The position numbers were made by a program, and so were the translations under genes. From Streptomyces griseoflavus (GTDB lineage: Bacteria > Actinomycetota > Actinomycetes > Streptomycetales > Streptomycetaceae), in the NCBI RefSeq assembly GCF_014649995.1, contig NZ_BMUC01000007.1, positions 1 through 64,000 on the forward strand: a stretch of DNA of 64,000 bases, in the 5' to 3' direction. This document shows, one piece after another, positions 29,419 through 37,847 of this stretch (position 1 is the first letter of the stretch; each line of letters begins with the position of its first letter). The notes beneath the pieces were generated by a model. That model saw nothing but the letters and a program-made list of their open reading frames with translations. It did no database searches and was not told the origin of the DNA.

Positions 29419-32400
29419 GCCGCTGGACGTCCGTGCTGCCGGGCCGGGGACGCGGGTCCCGCTCCGGCACGGGCCGCCGCGGCCCGGCGGACCCGGCCGG
29501 CGCGGCGGGCCCGGCGGGCGGCGCCCGCGGCGAGGTGAACCGCGGCCCCGGCGGGCCGCCCGTCGAGGACGTCGACGGCGTCCTGCTGGTGCGCGCGGTC
29601 GAGGACGACTCCTTCCCCCTGGACGTGGTGGCGGAAGTGGCCGGCGCCGTCGGCGCGGAGGCGGACGTCGTCACGGTGATCGTGGGCTCCGCCGCCCGGG
29701 ACGGAGCGTCCGGCGCCGACCACTGGGCACGGCTGGGCGCGCTCCTCGACTCCCTCCGCGCGCGGGGCACCGACCGGATCCGGCTCGTCATGTCCGGCGC
29801 CGGCGACGACCGTCCGGACCGGCCCTGCGTCGCCCGCCGGATCGCCGACGCCTGGGAACTGGAGGTGACGGCTCCCGACGGGGCCGTCCTGATCACCCCC
29901 GGGGGCACGCTCTTCGTCCACGGCGACGCCCGTCCCGGGTGCGGCTGGTGGCGCTTCGCGCCCGGTGCGCGACCGAGGAGGCTGGGGCGGCGCGCCCCGG
30001 CGCCCGTCTGGGAGGAGGCGCTGGACGGGGTGCCCGAACGCACGGACGGCGGCTGTGTCGTGGACCGGGTCCCGGCAGGCGTGCGCATCCGCCCGGCCGG
30101 GGCCCCCGGACCCGGCCCCGACGACCTGAGCTTCTCCGTGCCCGTCGACGCCGAACGTCTCACGGTCCTGGTGGGGGCCCCGCAGGCGGAGGACGTCGCC
30201 GCCGACGAGGTGGCGGCCGTACTCGCGGGGCTGCCGGAGGCCGAGCGCGCCCGGTCCCGGCTCGCGCCCGGCGGGCGGCGCGATCTGCTGCGGCTCGGGC
30301 AGCAGGTCGCCGACCTGCTCGGCAGCGAGGTGGAGGTGCTCACCGGCCTGCCGCTGCTCGACGACCACGCACCGCCCGGGACACCCCCCAGGGCCACGCT
30401 GGTCGGACGGGACGGCCGGCCGACCTGGCGGCCGTTCGTGTCGTCCGTGGTCTGCGGGCCGGTGGACTCCGCGGGGCGGGCTCCCGTGCCCCGGCCGGCC
30501 GGGATCCACCCGCCCGACTGGATACTCGGCGGCGGCGAACCGGGGACGGTACGGCTCACCGACCGCTGGCAGGCGACGGTGACCCGGGCCGGCCTCGCCC
30601 TGTGGGCCCCGGACGGTCCCCGCCCCGGACCGGTCGGACCGGCCGTCGACCCCGAGGTGTGCGCCGTCGAACTGGGCATGCCGGGGCAGCCGTTGGACGA
30701 CTCCCTGCTGCCCGCGCTGTCCCGGCTCCTGCGCGGCCTCGGCACCGGCGTCCGCTCCCGCACCACCCTGCTGGTCCGCGGCCGGCTCCTGGCGGGCGAC
30801 GGCGCCCTGCGCCGCCTGGCCGCCGACCACGGCATCCCCGCCATCCGCTACGTCACCTCCGCCCGGCCCCCGCTCCCGGCGACGGCGGCGGGACCCGGCC
30901 GGCTGCCGTCGCCCGCCGGCACCCCGCCGGCTGCGGAGTCCGGCCGGTCTTCGTCGTCCGCGGTGGTCCGGCCGGTGCTGGGCGCGGGCGTCGGCGGGCC
31001 GGCACCCGCGGAGCCCGGTCGCGGCGCGCCGCCCGGTGCGGGCGGGGGCGGGAGCGGTCAGGGTGTCGGTGGCCCGCCGGCCGCGGAGTCCGGCCGGTCT
31101 TCGTCGTCCGCAGGGGTCCGGCCGGTGCTGGGCGCGGGCGTCGGCGGGCCGGCACCCGCGGAGCCCGGTCGCGGCGCGCCGCCCGGTGCGGGCGGGGGCG
31201 GGAGCGGTCAGGGTGTCGGTGGCCCGCCGGGCGCGGAGCACGGGCGGACGGCGCCGCTCGGTCCGGGGAGTGCCGAGACCGGCCGGACGGCGCCGCCCGG
31301 TGGCGTCGCTCCCGGAGCGGTCGAGGGCGTTTCCGCCGAGGCTGCCGCATCCGGTGCCGGGGTGGTGCGCCGGTCCGGTGAGGCGCCCGGCGGGTCGCAG
31401 GCCGCCGAGCCCGGCCGGCCCACGTCGTCCGGGGCCCTGGGCAGGAGGCCCGGCGCGGGCGCCGCTGCCGCGCGGGCCGGTGAGCCCGGCGTGCCGTCGC
31501 CCGCGAGGGGGCCCGCCGGCGCGTCCGCGGCTGCCGGGGCGTCCCCGCGGCCCCGGGCGGCCGCGGAGGCTCCCCGCCGACCGGCCACCGGCACCGGCGC
31601 ACCCGTGCCGGCCCTGTCGCCGGAGCCCACACGGGCCGGCGAAGCCACGGCGGACGGGGAGTCCGCCGCCCCTGAGGGAGCGGTCGGGGTATCGCGCGAG
31701 GGCGCGGTCCCAGGGGCGGCGGAGCCCGAAGCCCTCGCACCCGCAGGGCTTTCGGAGTCCGGTCCGGAGGGGCGGTCGGTCGAGGGGACTGCGGCCGTCG
31801 CGTCGCCGGTGGGCGGTGCCGGTGCCGGGAGTGAGCAGGCTGCGGCGCGCTCCGAAGACGTGGCGGGTGGGGAGGATGCCGGCTCCGGGGAGACTGAGCG
31901 GGGGGCGCTCGGGCCGGTCGGGCTTTCGGAGCCCCGCCCGGAAGGGCCGGCGGCCGAAGGGATCGTGGCTGTCGCGTCGCCGATGGGCGGCGCCGGCGCC
32001 GGGAGTGAACCGGGGGTTTCCGGGGCCGATGGGGTGCCGGACGTCGGGGTGGCGCCGGGCCCCGTGGGGTCGCGGACCGGCGCTTCTGACGCGGCGCGCT
32101 CCGGAGCCGAGGGTGCCGCCGGTGAGGTGGGTGCGGGGGCCGCGGGACCCCGGGCCGGCGCTTCCGACGCGGCGCGCTCCGGAGCCGGCGGTGTCGTCGG
32201 TGGGCGTGCCGCGGGGGCGGACGCTGGTGGTGCGGGGGCGCGAGGGCACGGTGACGCGGCGGGCGTGTCCCGTACCGCCGCCCTGCCCTTCGCACCCGGG
32301 CACGTCAGCGGCGCCGCCGAACGTGCCGCGTTCCGGGACGCCGCCGCCGGCGCCTGGGAAGGGCACGCCGCCGCCGTGTCGCGGGTGCTCACCCGGATGC

Positions 32401-33044
32401 CCGCCCTGCGCGGCCACGAACTGGAGGCGGCCCGCACCGACCTCGTCGCCGCGCACGCCTACCTCACCGCCGAGGAAGGGCCGCTGCACCACCGCGAGTT
32501 GATCCGCGACCTGCACACCGGCGAGGGGCGCCTGCTGCCCTACGCGGGCTGTCTGGCGTCCGCGCTGCGCCGGCTGCCCTCCTACCGGGGGGTCGCACTG
32601 CGCGGCGGGGACACCGACGGGCCCGCACCGGCGGTCGGCACGCTGCTGCAGGACCCCGCCCCGGTCAGCGCCCTGGCCGGTTCCACGGCGCTCCCCGCCG
32701 GGGCTCCCGTGCGCTATGCGGTCTGGTCAGTGACCGGACGCAAGGTACGGGGGCTCCTCGACCGGCCCGGCGGCTCCCCGGACGCGTACGAGGAGATCGT
32801 CTTCGTGCCGGGGACCGGATTCCGGGTGCTGGGGGTACGGACCCCGCCGGCGGGCCCGCCCGTCGTGCTGCTGCGCGAGCTCCCCGGCAACGCGACCGCC
32901 TACATGGACGGGTCGCGGGAGCTGAGCGGGCTCGACCTCAAGGCGCTCGCGCACCTGGAGGAGGCGCTCGCCAAGGGCTTCCCCACGGGCGACGGCCCGC
33001 GGTGGCCGCAGCGCTGTTCCGGGCCCGTGGGCCAGGACGGATAG
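29415..33044 (+). CDS. Large T7SS-locus protein with disordered linker and ADP-ribosyltransferase-like C-terminus
   Basis: A 1,209-residue protein in three parts. Residues about 40-490 are globular and alpha/beta-rich, without a family I recognise. Residues about 490-950 are Pro/Ala/Gly/Ser-rich and disordered, with a 50-residue tandem duplication. Residues about 955-1209 resemble the ADP-ribosyltransferase exoenzyme fold: LPSYRGVALRGG (R1058), VRYAVWSVTGRKVRGLL and DAYEEIVFVPGTGFRVLG near the end. The family ExE motif would fall on Y1125-E-E1127, so the first Glu appears replaced. There is no signal peptide or membrane helix. The GTG start at 29415 overlaps the previous stop. It might be an effector, a regulator or an inactive ART fold; the ART call is inference. 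Confidence 0.75.
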   Translation: MSRWTSVLPGRGRGSRSGTGRRGPADPAGAAGPAGGARGEVNRGPGGPPVEDVDGVLLVRAVEDDSFPLDVVAEVAGAVGAEADVVTVIVGSAARDGASGADHWARLGALLDSLRARGTDRIRLVMSGAGDDRPDRPCVARRIADAWELEVTAPDGAVLITPGGTLFVHGDARPGCGWWRFAPGARPRRLGRRAPAPVWEEALDGVPERTDGGCVVDRVPAGVRIRPAGAPGPGPDDLSFSVPVDAERLTVLVGAPQAEDVAADEVAAVLAGLPEAERARSRLAPGGRRDLLRLGQQVADLLGSEVEVLTGLPLLDDHAPPGTPPRATLVGRDGRPTWRPFVSSVVCGPVDSAGRAPVPRPAGIHPPDWILGGGEPGTVRLTDRWQATVTRAGLALWAPDGPRPGPVGPAVDPEVCAVELGMPGQPLDDSLLPALSRLLRGLGTGVRSRTTLLVRGRLLAGDGALRRLAADHGIPAIRYVTSARPPLPATAAGPGRLPSPAGTPPAAESGRSSSSAVVRPVLGAGVGGPAPAEPGRGAPPGAGGGGSGQGVGGPPAAESGRSSSSAGVRPVLGAGVGGPAPAEPGRGAPPGAGGGGSGQGVGGPPGAEHGRTAPLGPGSAETGRTAPPGGVAPGAVEGVSAEAAASGAGVVRRSGEAPGGSQAAEPGRPTSSGALGRRPGAGAAAARAGEPGVPSPARGPAGASAAAGASPRPRAAAEAPRRPATGTGAPVPALSPEPTRAGEATADGESAAPEGAVGVSREGAVPGAAEPEALAPAGLSESGPEGRSVEGTAAVASPVGGAGAGSEQAAARSEDVAGGEDAGSGETERGALGPVGLSEPRPEGPAAEGIVAVASPMGGAGAGSEPGVSGADGVPDVGVAPGPVGSRTGASDAARSGAEGAAGEVGAGAAGPRAGASDAARSGAGGVVGGRAAGADAGGAGARGHGDAAGVSRTAALPFAPGHVSGAAERAAFRDAAAGAWEGHAAAVSRVLTRMPALRGHELEAARTDLVAAHAYLTAEEGPLHHRELIRDLHTGEGRLLPYAGCLASALRRLPSYRGVALRGGDTDGPAPAVGTLLQDPAPVSALAGSTALPAGAPVRYAVWSVTGRKVRGLLDRPGGSPDAYEEIVFVPGTGFRVLGVRTPPAGPPVVLLRELPGNATAYMDGSRELSGLDLKALAHLEEALAKGFPTGDGPRWPQRCSGPVGQDG
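30923..31222 (+). repeat. Two near-identical 150-bp tandem units inside the ART-like gene
   Basis: The segment starting CCCGCCGG at 30923 recurs at 31073 with only a few base changes, and a third partial unit starts at 31223. Each unit is 50 codons, so the frame is kept. It encodes the AESGRSSSSA / VRPVLGAGVGGPAPAEPGRG / APPGAGGGGSGQGVGG series. Confidence 0.9.
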
Positions 33045-33111
33045 CCGGCGCGGCCCGTACCGCACGACCACCTGTCACCCCACAGTCCACACCGACAGAC
33101 CGAGGAGAACG

Positions 33112-34374
33112 ATGCCGAGCCAGAAGAAGCCGCCCACTCCCGACGGGCCCGACGCCACGGGCGGTCCGTCCGTCCGCAGGGCCGTCTCCCTCGGGTCGGC
33201 CGCCGCCGACCCCGGCCCGATGCCGGCACCGGCCGCCCGGCGTGCGGCCGCACCGGAGCCGGACGGGCGCGATGCCGAAGCACCGGAGCCGGCACGGCCG
33301 GCCCCCGGCACCGCCGGGAGCGCGGCCGCTGCCGTACCGTCCGCCGCCTCGGACGGTACGGACGGGGAAGCGGCCGAAAAGTCCGCCACCCCCGACAGCG
33401 CCGGTGAACCGGACGCCGCCGCCCGGGCGGAACCGGACGGCGGGACCCGTGGGGCGGCGCGGGCCGCGGGAGTCGGCGCGGCCGGCGCCGCCGGAGGAGC
33501 GGACGCCACCCCGACCGCCGCCGCCGCTGCCGCTGCGGGAGCGGACGGGCCCCCGTCGGGGAAGCCGAAGAAGCCGCTGCTCGCCGCGGCCGGCATCGCG
33601 GGCGTCGTCCTCCTCTCCGTACCGCTGCTGATCTGGGCCACCGACGACTCGCGGCAGAAGAAGGACGACGTGGCGGTCGCCGCCGGGGCCGACACCCTGC
33701 TCGAGGAGGACCCCCTGGAGGTGCCGAAGGGCGACTACGCCCCGGCGGAGCCCACGCCGGAGCCGTCGACGAGGAAGCCGTCCGCCGAGCCGAAGAAGGT
33801 CGTGGAGAAGGCGCCCCCGGCGGTGAGTTCGACGGCACCGGCCGGCGAGTCGCCCGGGGCGAAGGAGAAGAAGACGGAGAAGGCCGAGCCCCGGGTCGAG
33901 AAGCGCGAGGCTCCCGTGCTCCCGCCGAACACCGCCGCCTACGCCGTCCAGCGGCTGGCCGCGTCGAACCCCGGCCGGCACATCTGCTACCGGGTGCACA
34001 GGAAGGGGGCCGGCTGGACGAACCCGCGGTGCGACGGGGCCATGTCGGGCAAGGGGCTGCCGATCACGGCCATCAACATCGCGGTGGTCGGCGCCAAGAG
34101 GGTGTCCGCCAACGAGTACGTCCAGAAGGACGGGTGGACGACCCCGTGGTCGGGCGCGGCCGACGGGACGGACCTGACGCTGGGCAGCGACTCCCCGAAC
34201 GCCCCGAACCTCAGCGGCTACGCCATCGGCGTCGACGACGGCAACGTCTGCCACCACCACAAGCTCGGCGGGCACGACTGGGGCGCCTACCTGTGCGAGT
34301 CGTCCCAGGGGTGGCGGTTCGGCGGGTCGCTGAACCCGGACGTGTGGCTGGAGAGCGTCAAGTTCAACCTCTGA
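33112..34374 (+). CDS. Membrane-anchored protein with Ala/Pro-rich head and ChW-like C-terminal domain
   Basis: A 420-residue protein with no N-terminal signal. Residues 1-150 are disordered and Ala/Pro/Asp-rich. One membrane segment (LLAAAGIAGVVLLSVPLLIW, about 155-174) would place the C-terminus outside. A charged Lys/Glu/Pro stalk (about 180-270) follows, then a Trp/Gly-rich domain from about 290. Two blocks, ICYRVHRKGAGWTNPRCDG and YVQKDGWTTPWSGAADG, recall the clostridial hydrophobic-W (ChW) repeat, where a GW and a DG pair recur. The outer part holds four cysteines, which could form disulfides. The ATG at 33112 follows GAGGAGA. It follows the ART-like gene at 67 bp, probably in the same operon. 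Confidence 0.7.
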   Translation: MPSQKKPPTPDGPDATGGPSVRRAVSLGSAAADPGPMPAPAARRAAAPEPDGRDAEAPEPARPAPGTAGSAAAAVPSAASDGTDGEAAEKSATPDSAGEPDAAARAEPDGGTRGAARAAGVGAAGAAGGADATPTAAAAAAAGADGPPSGKPKKPLLAAAGIAGVVLLSVPLLIWATDDSRQKKDDVAVAAGADTLLEEDPLEVPKGDYAPAEPTPEPSTRKPSAEPKKVVEKAPPAVSSTAPAGESPGAKEKKTEKAEPRVEKREAPVLPPNTAAYAVQRLAASNPGRHICYRVHRKGAGWTNPRCDGAMSGKGLPITAINIAVVGAKRVSANEYVQKDGWTTPWSGAADGTDLTLGSDSPNAPNLSGYAIGVDDGNVCHHHKLGGHDWGAYLCESSQGWRFGGSLNPDVWLESVKFNL

Positions 34375-34392
34375 CGGGCGCGACAGCGCGGC

Positions 34393-34424
34393 GGACGCCC
34401 GCCGGCACCGGCCGGCGGGCGTCC
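34393..34424. terminator. Bidirectional terminator between convergent T7SS genes
   Basis: Perfect 14-bp stem (arms 34393-34406 and 34411-34424, loop ACCG) 18 bases after the ChW-like gene stop and 4 bases before the stop of the reverse-strand AAA gene, so it can serve both. Confidence 0.8.
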
Positions 34425-34428
34425 GTCC

Positions 34429-37400
34429 TCACCGGGCCGGCCGCTGCCCCACCACCTGCCCTTCGGGCAGGTCCTCCGGCAGCAGGGTCGTCAGGTCGGC
34501 GAGGCTGGGAGACCGCAGCCCGCCCAGCCGGCGGGCCTGGCTCGTCATCATCGTCTCCAGCAACTGCCGGGCGAGCCGCGCGTTGCCGAACGAGCGGTCG
34601 CGGGGGATGCCGTCCACGTGGGCGCGCAGCGCCTCGACGGTGGCCTCGGCGCACTCGTACCCGGAGGCCTCGGCGTGCCGGGACACGATGGTGACCAGCT
34701 CGTCCGTGCTGTAGTCCTCGAACGTCACGAACTTGGAGAAGCGGGACGTCAGTCCGGGGTTGGAGGCGAGGAAGCGCTCCATCTCCCGGGTGTATCCGGC
34801 GACGACGACCACGATCTCGTCGCGGTGGTCCTCCATGAGCTTCAGCAGGGTGTCGACGGCCTCGCGGCCGAAGTCGTTGGACGAGCCCTCGGGCGTGAGG
34901 GTGTAGGCCTCGTCGATGAACAGCACCCCGCCCAGCGCGCTGGTGAAGACGTCCTTGGTGCGCTGGGCGGTGTGGCCGACGTACTGGCCCACCAGGTCCG
35001 CCCGCGCCACCTCCACCAGGGAGTCACGGGGGAGCACCCCCAGCGAGTGCAGGAGCCGCGCGTAGAGGCGGGCGACGGTCGTCTTGCCGGTGCCGGGCGG
35101 ACCGCTGAAGACCAGGTGGTTGCTGATGCGGGGGGCGGGCAGCCCCGCCGCGATCCGCTGCCGGGCGTTGGTGAGCAGACTGACCAGGTCGGCGACCTCC
35201 CGTTTGACGGCGGCGAGCCCGACCATGGCGGTGAGTTCGGCCATCGGGTCGGACGCGTCGTCGGCGTCCTGGGCCGTTCCGCCGCCCACGGCCGCCGCCT
35301 CCGCGTCGCCGACGTCCTGCGGCAGCAGCAGCGTCAGGTCGTGCTCGGCCGGGTCGGTCATGGCCGCGAGCCGGAACGCCTGCCGGTCCACCATGTCCTC
35401 GAACACGCCCCGGGCCGCACGCCCGTTGCCGAAGGTCGCGTCGCGCGTCATCTGCTCGAAGCGCACGGCGAGGGCTTCCCGGGTCAGCGGCCCGAGCTCG
35501 AACTGGTGCCGGTGGCAGAGGCTCTCGGTGATCGTCACCAGCTCCTCCACCGTGTAGTTGCCGAACTCGATCGTGCGGGTGAACCGGGAGGAGAGGCCGG
35601 GGTTGGCGGTCAGGAACGACTCCATCTCCCCCGAGTAGCCGGCCGCCACCACGACCACGTCGTCGCGGTGGTCCTCCATCAGCTTCAGCAGGGTGTCGAC
35701 GGCCTCGCGGCCGAAGTCGTTGGACGTCCCCTCGACGGTGAGGGTGTAGGCCTCGTCGATGAACAGCACCCCGCCCAGCGCGCTGGTGAACGCCTCGGTG
35801 GTCTTGATGGCCGTCCCGCCGATGACCTGGGCGACGAGATCGGCGCGGGCGACCTCGACCAGGTGCCCGCTCCTGAGCACGCCCAGGTCGGCGAGGATGC
35901 TGCCGTAGAGGCGGGCGACCGTGGTCTTGCCGGTGCCGGGCGGCCCCGCGAAGATCAGGTGCCGGCTCATCGACGGGACCGGCATGCCGAGCCGGCGCCG
36001 GCGTTCCGCGAGCTGGTTCAGATTGACCAGCGTGCTCACCTGGTGCTTCACGTTCTCCAGGCCGACGAGCGCCTCCAGTTCGGCCAGCGGGCCCCGCGGC
36101 TCCGGCTCCGCGCCCGGCCCGCCCGGGGCGCCGTCCTCGCCGGCCGGTGCGGCCGCGTCGCCCCAGCTGTCCGGCAGGCCGTTGTCCGCGCTGGTCAGCA
36201 GCTCGACCGTGAGCCGTTCGCCCGCACGGCTCTGGCGCAGTCCCGCGCCGCGGTTGTCGCGCACCACGCACCGGGTGAGGCCGACCGGCTCGGCACTGTC
36301 GACCCGTACGCCGTCGCCCGTGCTGCCGGAGATCTCGCAGGCGTCGAGGACGGCCCTGCCGCCTCGTGACACCTGGACGCCGTGGGCCCTCGACCCGTGC
36401 ACCCGGACCCGTGTCAGGGTGATCTCCGCGCCGTCCCGCACCCCGATCCCGGCGTCCGCGCTGTCGCCGATCTCGCAGTCCCGCAGGGTGCCCCGGCCGC
36501 GTTCGCCGACGAGGAGGCCCGAGCGGGCGGCCGAACTCAGCACGGTGTCGCTGATCTCGGGGGCGGCGTCGTCGTCGATGCTCAGCGCGCAGCCGCCGGC
36601 GGACTCGATCGCGCAGTGTTCCAGGCGGCCGCGCCCGTCGTCGGTGAACTCGATGCCGTGACCGCCGGCGCCGACGACCCGGGCGTGGCGCAGCAGCGGG
36701 TCGGCGGCGGAGCGCACCGAGATGCCGACGCCCGCCGCGTCCAGCACCTCCAGGCGTTCGAACTCGGCCGTGGAGTCGTCCCAGAGCTGTACCGCCCCGG
36801 CCGGGTCGGCGCAGTCGCTCACCACGGTGTCCCGCAGCAGCGGGGCGCTGCCCTCCACGACCCGGACGGCGGCCTCGGCCGAGCCGTGGAACGAGCAGCC
36901 CTCCAGCGTTCCGCGCGAGCGGTCCAGGACGAGCAGTCCGCTCTTCTTGGTGCGCCGTGTGACGCATCCGCGCAGGTGCGGGTCGGCTCCGGCGGAGACG
37001 ACCACGCCGCTCTGCGCGATGGACTCGAACGACGTCTCGTCGATCTCCGGGCGGGACATGCTGGTGACCAGCAGGCCCACGGAGGTGTGGTGGACGCTGC
37101 ACCCGACCACGCGGGTGGAGCTGTGGCCCTCCAGGGCGATGGCGGGTTTGTCGGTGCCGGAGATGTCGCAGCCCTGCACGGTGCCCCGGGCCTCGCCGTT
37201 CGCCAGGACGCCGTTGGCCCGCGCGCCCCGGATGCGGCAGTCGCGGACCAGGGGGCCGGCGGTCTCCCCGATGACCACGGCCGAGGTGCCGAAGTTCTCG
37301 AACACGCAGTCCTCGACGACGCTCTCGGACTCCGAGGAGTCGACGAGTCCGGCGCCGCCCGGGTTGCTGACGCGGCAGCCGCGGGCGGCCAGCGAGCCCT

Positions 37401-37761
37401 TGCCGCGCACCAGCAGCGCCGTCCATCCGGAGCCCGTCACGGTGCAGCCGTCGAGGGCGGCCTGGCCGGCCGGTACGTCCACGACCGCGGCCTCCTTGTC
37501 GCGGCCCCGCAGCGTCAGCGAGCCGAGCATCACCGCGTCCGCCATGAGGGTCACGGCGGTGCCGTCCCGCGGGCAGAGCTCGACGGTGCCGGGCTCGCCC
37601 TCGCCGACGATCGTCACCCGGTGACGGATGACGAGGTTCTCGGCGTAGCGGCCGGGACGGACCCGGATCACGGCCCCGGTGCGGGCCTGCTCCAGTGCCT
37701 CACCGATCGTCCGGAAGCCGTCCGACCGTTCCGGACCGACCGTGATGATGTGACGTGCCAC
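34429..37761 (-). CDS. Parallel beta-helix protein with two CbxX/CfqX AAA ATPase domains (EccA-like)
   Basis: A 1,110-residue fusion. Residues about 5-500 are repeated ~22-residue turns of a right-handed parallel beta-helix of the pectate-lyase/NosD type (recurring GxxVxGCxxxxx and LEGCSFHGS patterns), starting with the IITVGPERSDGFRTIGEALE motif. Two AAA domains follow, each with GPPGTGKTTVARLY (K612 and K893), GGVLFIDEAYTL Walker B and DFGREAVDTLLKLMEDHRD. The AAA type matches mycobacterial EccA, which has a TPR head and only one AAA domain. It probably acts in the cytoplasm on T7SS substrates. The GTG start at 37759-37761 is fixed by AAGGAGG eight bases upstream. It diverges from mycP with only 86 bp between starts. 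Confidence 0.9.
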   Translation of the reverse strand: MARHIITVGPERSDGFRTIGEALEQARTGAVIRVRPGRYAENLVIRHRVTIVGEGEPGTVELCPRDGTAVTLMADAVMLGSLTLRGRDKEAAVVDVPAGQAALDGCTVTGSGWTALLVRGKGSLAARGCRVSNPGGAGLVDSSESESVVEDCVFENFGTSAVVIGETAGPLVRDCRIRGARANGVLANGEARGTVQGCDISGTDKPAIALEGHSSTRVVGCSVHHTSVGLLVTSMSRPEIDETSFESIAQSGVVVSAGADPHLRGCVTRRTKKSGLLVLDRSRGTLEGCSFHGSAEAAVRVVEGSAPLLRDTVVSDCADPAGAVQLWDDSTAEFERLEVLDAAGVGISVRSAADPLLRHARVVGAGGHGIEFTDDGRGRLEHCAIESAGGCALSIDDDAAPEISDTVLSSAARSGLLVGERGRGTLRDCEIGDSADAGIGVRDGAEITLTRVRVHGSRAHGVQVSRGGRAVLDACEISGSTGDGVRVDSAEPVGLTRCVVRDNRGAGLRQSRAGERLTVELLTSADNGLPDSWGDAAAPAGEDGAPGGPGAEPEPRGPLAELEALVGLENVKHQVSTLVNLNQLAERRRRLGMPVPSMSRHLIFAGPPGTGKTTVARLYGSILADLGVLRSGHLVEVARADLVAQVIGGTAIKTTEAFTSALGGVLFIDEAYTLTVEGTSNDFGREAVDTLLKLMEDHRDDVVVVAAGYSGEMESFLTANPGLSSRFTRTIEFGNYTVEELVTITESLCHRHQFELGPLTREALAVRFEQMTRDATFGNGRAARGVFEDMVDRQAFRLAAMTDPAEHDLTLLLPQDVGDAEAAAVGGGTAQDADDASDPMAELTAMVGLAAVKREVADLVSLLTNARQRIAAGLPAPRISNHLVFSGPPGTGKTTVARLYARLLHSLGVLPRDSLVEVARADLVGQYVGHTAQRTKDVFTSALGGVLFIDEAYTLTPEGSSNDFGREAVDTLLKLMEDHRDEIVVVVAGYTREMERFLASNPGLTSRFSKFVTFEDYSTDELVTIVSRHAEASGYECAEATVEALRAHVDGIPRDRSFGNARLARQLLETMMTSQARRLGGLRSPSLADLTTLLPEDLPEGQVVGQRPAR

Positions 37762-37847
37762 GCCTCGAACCTCCTTGTGCTGCCGTGCCGTTGGCGTTGG
37801 TGCGCCGTACATTTCGTGTGCTTATCATGCGGTTCATGTGGAATGTG

